The notes beneath the pieces are model-generated. The model searched no databases, was not told where the DNA came from, and saw nothing but the letters and a program-made list of their open reading frames with translations. A DNA stretch of 64,000 nucleotides from assembly GCA_910587765.1 (NCBI GenBank), contig CAJUNR010000013.1, positions 40,032-104,031 on the forward strand. Direction: 5' to 3'. The position numbers and the translations under genes were made by a program. Source of the stretch: an uncultured Lachnospiraceae bacterium. Its GTDB lineage: Bacteria > Bacillota > Clostridia > Lachnospirales > Lachnospiraceae. This document shows, in pieces, positions 58,221 to 64,000 of the stretch. The first letter of the stretch is position 1; each line of letters begins with the position of its first letter.

Positions 58221-58390
58221 CCCGGCGTGAGCAGATCATCCTTCAAGACCCCGCGGGAGTTTATGCCCTATGGGTACTTAATGAGAGGACGCAGCGGTAC
58301 TTCAATCCCTGTAAGGGACATAAGGCACATTTTTGTGCCTTATGCCGGCGCCTCTCAATGGGTCTTTCAGGAAGATCTGCTCACGCCGGG
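58221..58390. repeat. Long palindromic, highly structured intergenic element, copy 1
   Basis: The left arm (58221-58251, starting CCCGGCGTGAGCAGATC) and the right arm (58360-58390, ending GATCTGCTCACGCCGGG) pair at 28 of 31 positions. Inside are TGAGAGG/CCTCTCA (58282-58288/58351-58357), CATAAGGCACA/TGTGCCTTATG (58319-58329/58334-58344, loop TTTT), TCCCT/AGGGA (58306-58310/58314-58318) and CCC/GGG (58266-58274). It has no coding potential of its own. It fills most of the 280-base gap between the GtrB-like gene and the GT-C gene. Confidence 0.8.
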
Positions 58391-58472
58391 CTGACATCGG
58401 CTGACATGTGAAAAATAACCTGATATCGGATTATTATATGTCGGAGATTTTTATGCAGGGACAGGAGGGGTC

Positions 58473-59696
58473 ATGGATCGTTATATTAGAGGATTGTTGA
58501 AGAGGGAACTGACGTTTGGGGGATATCGGATTACGGGATCGGAGCTGATCTTTCTTGTATTTGCCGGGGCGCTGGCGGTGCTGGTGCGCGTCAGTCTGCA
58601 TTCTTTTGTGGCGGACGACTGGAGCATCTACTGGAGTAACTGGCTTATGGAGCTTGAGGAGAAAGGGTTTTCGGCGCTGGCGGAGGATTTTTATGATTAC
58701 GCGCCCCCGGTGATGTATCTTCTCTACGGGATTACGCTGCTGCCGGTGAACGCCATGACTGCGCTCAAAGGCTTCTGCTGCCTGCTGGAATTTGCCGGCG
58801 CGCTGGTAATTGCAGGAATTGTGGCGGAATGCACCGGGAGCCGGAGAAGGGCGAGGCTCGCCGGCATTTTTTTCCTGTTTCTTCCGACGGTGATTTTAAA
58901 CGCGGCGGCCTGGTCGCAGTGCGATATTATCTATACGTTTCTCATTCTGTGCAGCGTCTATTTTCTGCTGAAGGATCGGACCTGGACCGGGATGTGGTTC
59001 TATGGGGCCGCCTTCGCGGTCAAGCTGCAGACCCTTTTTATCTTTCCGCTGCTGGTCATCCTCTGGGTGCGCAGAAAGGTCGATCTGAAACACTTTGTGA
59101 CGATTCCCCTGATGTATCTGGCAGGGATTGTTCCGGCATGGCTGGCGGGCAGGCCGTTTATGGAGCTGATCGGCATCTACGCCTTTCAGGGAAAGAAAGA
59201 CCGCTGGTCGCTGTCGATCAAATTCCCCAATATCTATCAGATCATCGGCAACAATTATTTTCTGGACGAGTATGTGAGCGCCGGCATGTATCTGATTCTG
59301 GGGATCCTGATGCTTGTGCTGTTCTGGATGGCCTATCAGAACGTACGGGTGACGAAGGAATACGTCATCCTTGGGGTGGTTTTCTTCGGCATGCTGACGA
59401 CGTATTTTCTTCCTCACATGCACGAGCGGTATCTGTATCTGACCGACGCCTTTCTCCTGATTTACGTGATGATCCGTGTCCGGCGTTTTCCGATGTTCAT
59501 CGCGGCGTCGTTTCTGACCGTGGTGGGATACGGGGAGTACCTGACGGGGCGGGAGCCGTCCGTGGCGTACGGAGTGCTGGCGTTCATCCAGCTTGCGCAG
59601 CTTGTGATTATCGGACTTGATTTGTATCATTTTCCGGCCTGCGAAGAGGAGCGCCGGGAGCTGGACCGGCGGGAAGAAGGGAGGATTCCGGGATGA
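58473..59696 (+). CDS. GT-C type membrane glycosyltransferase
   Basis: A 407-residue protein with about ten membrane helices. The first periplasmic loop has FVADDWSIYWSNWLME, the acidic pair expected of lipid-sugar-dependent GT-C enzymes, and later loops hold WSQCDIIYTF, IKFPNIYQIIGNN and YFLPHMHERYLYL, typical of mannosyl/glucosyltransferase-like proteins of GT39/GT87 type. It would use the lipid-linked sugar made by the GtrB-like enzyme. It overlaps the next gene by four bases. Confidence 0.8.
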   Translation: MDRYIRGLLKRELTFGGYRITGSELIFLVFAGALAVLVRVSLHSFVADDWSIYWSNWLMELEEKGFSALAEDFYDYAPPVMYLLYGITLLPVNAMTALKGFCCLLEFAGALVIAGIVAECTGSRRRARLAGIFFLFLPTVILNAAAWSQCDIIYTFLILCSVYFLLKDRTWTGMWFYGAAFAVKLQTLFIFPLLVILWVRRKVDLKHFVTIPLMYLAGIVPAWLAGRPFMELIGIYAFQGKKDRWSLSIKFPNIYQIIGNNYFLDEYVSAGMYLILGILMLVLFWMAYQNVRVTKEYVILGVVFFGMLTTYFLPHMHERYLYLTDAFLLIYVMIRVRRFPMFIAASFLTVVGYGEYLTGREPSVAYGVLAFIQLAQLVIIGLDLYHFPACEEERRELDRREEGRIPG

Positions 59697-60709
59697 GAAT
59701 AGACGATCTGCTTCGCGGTGTTTTGTTCCGCGGGTTCCGGCTGGGAAGCCTGCGGTTTGATTTTCTGGAAGGGCTTCTGGCCGTCTGCATCACGGGAGCC
59801 GGGTATCTGCTGCGGACTCCTTTTGAGCCGGGAGTTCCTCACTGGACCTGCCTGCTTGCGGAATGGTATCTGTGCCTGGCGTCCGCCGTGCTGGTCGGCC
59901 GCTATACCGGAAGCAGGAGGAAGAGCCTTGGAACCTACGGGATTCTGATGATACTGCCGGCGGTCGTGGCGGAGGGGACGATACTGGGCGGCGCCTGTGC
60001 GGGAGCGCTGCTCTTCGTCTGCGCCCTTCTGTTTTTCGGGCAGGGACAGGGGAACGGCAGAACGTGGCTGTTTACGCTGGTCACGGCGGGGCTTCTTCTG
60101 TGGTCGGTTCGGTATATCGGACTTTTGTTCGCCTGTATGGTGCTGTGGAAGAAGGGGCGGCTGAGAGTGGAACAGCTTCTTGTCCTTCTGGCAGCGGGCG
60201 GCGCCCGTTTTGTGCACGCCTACCGCGCATGGTTTGGGGCCGGGTATACGCTGGAGACCTTCCACTGGCCCAATATTTATGAACTTGTCGGCAGAGAAGC
60301 GGTGCAGGGGCAATTGGTCGATCCGGCCGCCTGTGTGGGTTTTTTCCTGACGCTGGGGCTGATGCTCTTTCTGATTCATCTGTACAGGCCCGGGGAGCAG
60401 GAGGAGGAACCCGTGTCGCTTCTGCGGCTGTTTCTGTTCTTCGGGCTGACATGCGGGTATTTCCTGCCGTATATGGATCAGTCTTACGGAATCCTCTACA
60501 GCGTTCTGGCCGTGCTTTATTTTATGACCGCCTTAGAGGAATTTCTGCTGCCCATGCTGCTGCAGATCGTGGTCTTTGCGGGATATCAGGAGTGCTTTCA
60601 CGGGGCGTCGATGATGCCGATGGCGCTCTTCTCCGCGCTTCAGTTTCTGATTATCTGCCGGCTCGGCATGCAGATCTATGTCACATCCGGGGAGCGGCGG
60701 CATGGATAG
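59693..60709 (+). CDS. Membrane protein, apparently degenerate paralogue of the GT-C enzyme
   Basis: A 338-residue protein with about nine helices. It shares spaced motifs with the preceding protein: SRRKSLGTYGI versus SRRRARLAGIF, FHWPNIYELVG versus IKFPNIYQIIG, and CGYFLPYMDQSYGILYSV versus TTYFLPHMHERYLYLTDA. But the first loop has EPGVPHWTC where the paralogue has ADDWSIYW, so the acidic catalytic pair is missing. It may be a non-catalytic partner. The start overlaps the stop of the GT-C gene and its end overlaps the next gene. Confidence 0.65.
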   Translation: MRIDDLLRGVLFRGFRLGSLRFDFLEGLLAVCITGAGYLLRTPFEPGVPHWTCLLAEWYLCLASAVLVGRYTGSRRKSLGTYGILMILPAVVAEGTILGGACAGALLFVCALLFFGQGQGNGRTWLFTLVTAGLLLWSVRYIGLLFACMVLWKKGRLRVEQLLVLLAAGGARFVHAYRAWFGAGYTLETFHWPNIYELVGREAVQGQLVDPAACVGFFLTLGLMLFLIHLYRPGEQEEEPVSLLRLFLFFGLTCGYFLPYMDQSYGILYSVLAVLYFMTALEEFLLPMLLQIVVFAGYQECFHGASMMPMALFSALQFLIICRLGMQIYVTSGERRHG

Positions 60710-61880
60710 GGGGCGGAGGGAGAAGCTGGCCTGCATGGACGGCCTGAAAGGTATCGGATGCGTATGCGTGTTCCTCACTCATTTCGTGTTTGCCTTTTAT
60801 TACGGGATGTATCATTATGAGACGAAGAGCTGTCATCTGCCCGGGAATCTGGACATTGCCGTCGGGAAATCGCCGCTGAATCTGTTTTTTAACGGAAATA
60901 CGGCCGTGCGCCTTTTTCTGGTGCTGAGCGGTTATCTGCTCTGCAGAAATTATTTTCTTGACAGAGACAGGGGGCGGCTTTTGAGGAGTGCCGTGGGGAG
61001 GTATCTGCGGCTGATGCCGGCAGTGCTGGCGGTTAACGTGGTGGTCTATCTCTGTATGAAGCTGGGGTTCTATCAGAATGTGCCGGCGGCGGCCGCCGCC
61101 GGTTCCGAGAAGTGGTTTGCCGGCTTTAACGCGTTTGAGCCTTCTCTGTCCGGGATGCTGCGGGAATCTCTGTACGGCTGTTTCCTGTTCGGAGACAACG
61201 CTTATAACGGGGTGGTGTGGACGCTGCAGATGCTCTTTGTCGGAGCGTATCTGGACTATGGACTGGCGGCTTTTGTCAGCGGCCTGAGAGCCCGCTGGCT
61301 GATCTACGGGGCGCTGGCGGTCCTTTTGCTGCGCACGGACTTTCTCGCTGTCTTTCTGGGGTATGTGCTCTGTGATTTTATGCATACGGAATGGACGTGG
61401 AGGAAGAAGCTGTGCGCCTGCGCGCCTTTGAACTGGTCTCTGTTCGCGGCCGGTCTTTATTTTATGTGCTATCCGTCCGCCGGGTTTGGATACGAAGGGA
61501 CCATCTGGGGCATCCTTCCTTTAGTACTGGTGAATTATTATCATATCTTCGGCGTACTGTGCTTTATCACGGCCGTGCTGAATCTGGAACCGCTTGGACG
61601 TTTCTTTTCCATGAAAGGATTTTTATATCTGGGACGGATCTCGTATTCGCTGTATCTGATTCACTTTCCCGTGATCGCCACGTTCGGCGCATGGTTTTTC
61701 CTGACGTTTTACGGGAAATTCGGGTATAATCTGACCTGTCTTGCGGATCTGTTTCTCACGGGTGGGATTACGGTTGCGCTGTCGGAGCTGTCGGTCCGTC
61801 TGATCGAGCCCCTTGGCAGGAAAGGAGGGATGCTTTCTGGAAGCGTCTTTGCAGAAAAAGGAAACAAAAAAGCGTCTTGA
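60702..61880 (+). CDS. Acyltransferase family 3 protein
   Basis: A 392-residue membrane protein with about ten helices: ACMDGLKGIGCVCVFLTHFVF (catalytic-site His), VRLFLVLSGYLLCRNYF, and LGRISYSLYLIHFPVIATF. These proteins transfer acetyl or other acyl groups to surface glycans. ATG 60702 has GGGGAG nearby and overlaps the preceding stop. Its last 44 bases overlap the next acyltransferase gene. Confidence 0.88.
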   Translation: MDRGRREKLACMDGLKGIGCVCVFLTHFVFAFYYGMYHYETKSCHLPGNLDIAVGKSPLNLFFNGNTAVRLFLVLSGYLLCRNYFLDRDRGRLLRSAVGRYLRLMPAVLAVNVVVYLCMKLGFYQNVPAAAAAGSEKWFAGFNAFEPSLSGMLRESLYGCFLFGDNAYNGVVWTLQMLFVGAYLDYGLAAFVSGLRARWLIYGALAVLLLRTDFLAVFLGYVLCDFMHTEWTWRKKLCACAPLNWSLFAAGLYFMCYPSAGFGYEGTIWGILPLVLVNYYHIFGVLCFITAVLNLEPLGRFFSMKGFLYLGRISYSLYLIHFPVIATFGAWFFLTFYGKFGYNLTCLADLFLTGGITVALSELSVRLIEPLGRKGGMLSGSVFAEKGNKKAS

Positions 61881-62862
61881 ATGGCTGGATTTTGCAAAAG
61901 CTGCCGGGATTCTGGTGGTGCTTCTCGTGCATGCGGAGTGCGCTCCGGGTCCGGTGACGTTCTACGGCGGCATGTTTTATATGCCGGTCTTTTTCGTGGC
62001 GGCGGGATATACGTACCGCCGCAGAGAGGGGGAGACGTTCGGCGGCTTTGTGGTCAGGAAGGCGGTCCGGCTTCTGGGGCCCTATTTTGGGACAAGCGCA
62101 TTTCTGTGGTTGTTTTTCTGGGTGAAGGATTCTCTGCTGGGGGGAAATCCGGCGGATCTGAAACCTTTGACCCTGTTCGGAATCTTTTATTCCCGCAATC
62201 AGATGTACAGGGACGGCTTTGCGGGCGGGAATCCGGTGCTTCTGAACGTCCTGAACGCTCCGCTGTGGTTTCTGACCGCCATGTTCCTGACCTGCGTCTG
62301 GTACCGGCTGGTGAGCGGATGCCGCAGGAAATATCTGCTGCTGCTTCTGGGGGCGGCCGGCTCGGTGCTCTGGCATTACCGCACGGAGCTGCTGCTTCCG
62401 TGGAGTCTGGAGGCCGTGCCGTATTTTGCGTGTTTTTTCGCGGCGGGCGAGTCGCTCAGAATACAGAAAAAGGAAGGGCTTCTGGGAGAACTCTGGTTTC
62501 TGGGAGCGCTGCTGGTCGTCTTTGTGGCGTCTTCCCAGATTAACGGCAGCATGAACCTGTCCAACGGAAATTACGGGCACAGCATGCTGCTGGCACTGCT
62601 GTCGGGCACGTCCGGCTCTCTGCTGGTGTTCGCGGCGGGCATGTGCCTGGAGCGGAAATGCCCGCCGGTGATGAGCGTGATTGCCTGTGCGGGAAGGGAG
62701 ACGCTGATCATACTGTGTTTCCATATGTTTTTGTTCATGTTTCTCCGCGGCGGCGCGGCTCTGCTTGGCCTGGGAGTCAGCCTGACGCGCGCGGTTATGG
62801 TGGCGGGGAGTATGGTGCTTCTGACCGGCGCGGGCTGTTGGTATCATCGGGTGAAGGGATGA
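61837..62862 (+). CDS. Acyltransferase family 3 protein with a non-ATG start
   Basis: A membrane protein of about 341 residues: RLEWLDFAKAAGILVVLLVHAE, FYMPVFFVAAGYTYR, APLWFLTAMFL, and a C-terminal LIILCFHMFLFMF. No ATG exists before the first helix. AAAGGAGGG (61821-61829) points to CTG 61837 at eight bases; TTG 61813 lies upstream of that ribosome binding site and TTG 61849 is 20 bases beyond it. CTG is rare, so the true start is uncertain. It overlaps the upstream gene. Confidence 0.8.
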   Translation: MEASLQKKETKKRLEWLDFAKAAGILVVLLVHAECAPGPVTFYGGMFYMPVFFVAAGYTYRRREGETFGGFVVRKAVRLLGPYFGTSAFLWLFFWVKDSLLGGNPADLKPLTLFGIFYSRNQMYRDGFAGGNPVLLNVLNAPLWFLTAMFLTCVWYRLVSGCRRKYLLLLLGAAGSVLWHYRTELLLPWSLEAVPYFACFFAAGESLRIQKKEGLLGELWFLGALLVVFVASSQINGSMNLSNGNYGHSMLLALLSGTSGSLLVFAAGMCLERKCPPVMSVIACAGRETLIILCFHMFLFMFLRGGAALLGLGVSLTRAVMVAGSMVLLTGAGCWYHRVKG

Positions 62863-62920
62863 GCGCTTCTGCGCGCGGGCTGTGCGGAAGCGGCGGCAAA
62901 GACGGAAAGAGGGGTGGAAG

Positions 62921-63916
62921 ATGAGAGAACGCAGCGAATCTCTGGACTGTCTGAAGGGAATCGGGATCCTTCTGGTGATGTTCGGCCATGTGCAGGTACA
63001 TAATCAGATGACGGATCCGTACCTTTATGATGTAATCAAATCACTTCAGATGCCGCTTTTTTTTCTGGTCAGCGGCTATCTGGCGGGAGCCGGCACAAAA
63101 ATTGAGAATTTTTCTCAATACACGGAGCGGATGAAGAAACGGGCGGTCTCCTATCTGCTGCCTTTTTTCTCGTGGCTGGTCGTGCAGCATATCACCTGCG
63201 TGCCGCTGGCGCTCCGCACGGTGTTTTTTCAGCTCGACAGCGGACTCTGGTTCCTGATGGCGCTGTTTCTGTTTACGTGGATGGTTTCTACGGCGCAGCT
63301 TGCCGGGGCGAAAGCAGGGGGAGAGCGGACGTTCTGGCTTGTGTATCTGGGAAGCTGCGCGCTGGTGCTGCTGGCCTATCTGGCGGGCGTGACGTTTCTG
63401 AGCCCTTCCATATTAATCATCTATCTGCCGTTCTACACGGCGGCGTATCTGTGCGGACTGCATCCAAAGCTTCTGACCGGGCGGATTCCGCCCCGTCTTC
63501 TGCGGGCGGCGGCGTACGCGGGCGGAGCCGTGCTGCTGGTTCTGGCCGCCGTCCTGGATCTGGTGACCGTGACGGGGGCGCGGATGCTGGCGGTTCAGAT
63601 GCTGGCGTCGTTTCTCGGCTGCGCGGCCGTGATCCAGGCCGTGCTGGACTGGAAGCACGGGCGGGTGAAGTCAAAGCTGGCCTGGCTGGGACGCAGGACG
63701 CTGGAGATTTACGTGCTTCATTATCAGTTTGCGGCCGTACTGAATCCGAACCGGATCAGCCGTGTCTTCTGGAGTCCGGAAGGGATTCTGTACAGCATGG
63801 CCGCCTTTGCGGTCATGAGCGTGATCACGGCCGCGGCAATCGGCATTATCGATCAGATTCCGTGGTTCCGGCTGTTTCTGTTCGGGAAGGAAGTACGCAG
63901 AGAGCGGGGCGTGTAA
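62921..63916 (+). CDS. Acyltransferase family 3 protein
   Basis: A 331-residue membrane protein with about ten helices: SLDCLKGIGILLVMFGHVQVH with the conserved His, MPLFFLVSGYLAGAG, DSGLWFLMALFLFTWM and TLEIYVLHYQF. Third acyltransferase of the locus; substrate differs or is unknown. ATG 62921 follows GAGGGGTGGAAG; the in-frame GTG at 62882 is less likely. Confidence 0.88.
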   Translation: MRERSESLDCLKGIGILLVMFGHVQVHNQMTDPYLYDVIKSLQMPLFFLVSGYLAGAGTKIENFSQYTERMKKRAVSYLLPFFSWLVVQHITCVPLALRTVFFQLDSGLWFLMALFLFTWMVSTAQLAGAKAGGERTFWLVYLGSCALVLLAYLAGVTFLSPSILIIYLPFYTAAYLCGLHPKLLTGRIPPRLLRAAAYAGGAVLLVLAAVLDLVTVTGARMLAVQMLASFLGCAAVIQAVLDWKHGRVKSKLAWLGRRTLEIYVLHYQFAAVLNPNRISRVFWSPEGILYSMAAFAVMSVITAAAIGIIDQIPWFRLFLFGKEVRRERGV

Positions 63917-63942
63917 CCGGATGATTTTTATACGCCTGTCGC

Positions 63943-64000
63943 CCCGGACGCCCGATGCGGACAGATAAGTCTTCAAGACCCCGCTCGCGCTTAATGAAGG
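63943..64000. repeat. Palindromic element, copy 2, left half only
   Basis: CCGGACGCCCG, GACAGAT, TCTTCAAGACCCCGC and CTTAATGA match, in order, copy 1 sequences at 58214-58284 (CCGGACGCCCG, GAGCAGAT, CTTCAAGACCCCGC, CTTAATGA). The arm has diverged (GATGCGGACAGATAAG in place of GCGTGAGCAGATCATC). As with copy 1, it begins shortly after a stop codon and a TTTTTATAC stretch. The right arm lies beyond the window. Confidence 0.7.

Noticed and set aside
58221..58390. Integron attC site
   Set aside because: The palindrome lacks the GTTRRRY/RYYYAAC core sites and no integron integrase is near.
58829..59620. Open frame of 263 codons overlapping the GT-C gene in another plus frame
   Set aside because: The GT-C frame has helices and motifs; this one has biased Arg/Gly/Ser composition and no start signal.

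Overview
The window looks like a chromosomal segment of a moderately GC-rich, spore-forming Firmicute of the Lachnospiraceae type (Clostridia). This rests on the gene order secY-adk-map-KOW protein-infA-rpmJ-rpsM-rpsK-rpsD-rpoA-rplQ followed by an ECF transporter module and truA, on the sporulation regulator gene spoIIID, on a PdaA-like deacetylase, and on strong AGGAGG ribosome binding sites with frequent GTG/TTG starts. No rRNA, tRNA or CRISPR array was seen. The identifications come from reading motifs; no database search was possible.

Layout. 1-6.8 kb: end of the spc and alpha ribosomal operons, with an internal promoter before rpmJ and two structured untranslated gaps (before rpsM and before rplQ). 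6.8-10.6 kb: small unlinked genes (aminotransferase, a broken Ada-like zinc protein, flavodoxin, PH-domain protein, cyclophilin, GNAT). 10.6-14 kb: ecfA1-ecfA2-ecfT-truA. 14-19.5 kb: deacetylase, MATE pump, spoIIID, a TPP riboswitch with thiT (a likely substrate subunit for the ECF module), and guaA. 19.6-22.5 kb: a decayed integrative element beside the 3' end of guaA, carrying an integrase, two small regulators, a type I toxin-antitoxin locus and a pseudogene. 22.8-28.1 kb: an Rpn-like protein, a DUF4358/MBOAT/DHHW acetylation cassette and a coiled-coil NlpC/P60 hydrolase. 28.1-33.3 kb: a complete branched-chain amino acid ABC transporter (livJHMGF). 33.4-35.3 kb: glgB. 35.3-36.7 kb: a gene-free stretch with two tandem type I toxin-antitoxin copies in different stages of decay.

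36.7-53.1 kb is a large surface-structure island. The first half encodes a coiled-coil protein, a signal peptidase, an 1833-residue LPKTG adhesin whose N-terminus has 19 Cys/His repeats, an LPSTG major pilin and a class C sortase. The second half is a tightly packed, translationally coupled set: a SpaA-like protein, three TasA/CalY-like or related secreted proteins (one ending in LVRTGD plus a membrane anchor), a MucBP protein, a SipW-type signal peptidase, a class B sortase, and a BTAD regulator with a degenerate GGDEF-like tail. I read it as a self-contained system that exports, trims, anchors and regulates a TasA-like fibre.

53.2-64 kb is an exopolysaccharide or cell-wall glycan locus: a fucosyltransferase-like enzyme, a GT4, three GT2 enzymes, DUF2304, two GT-C-like membrane proteins (one apparently degenerate) and three acyltransferase-3 proteins. 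Between its genes lies a 170-base element closed by 31-base inverted arms and holding smaller hairpins. The left half of a diverged second copy appears at the very end of the window. That repeat family and the SipW/TasA-like/SrtB/BTAD operon are the best candidates for something undescribed.
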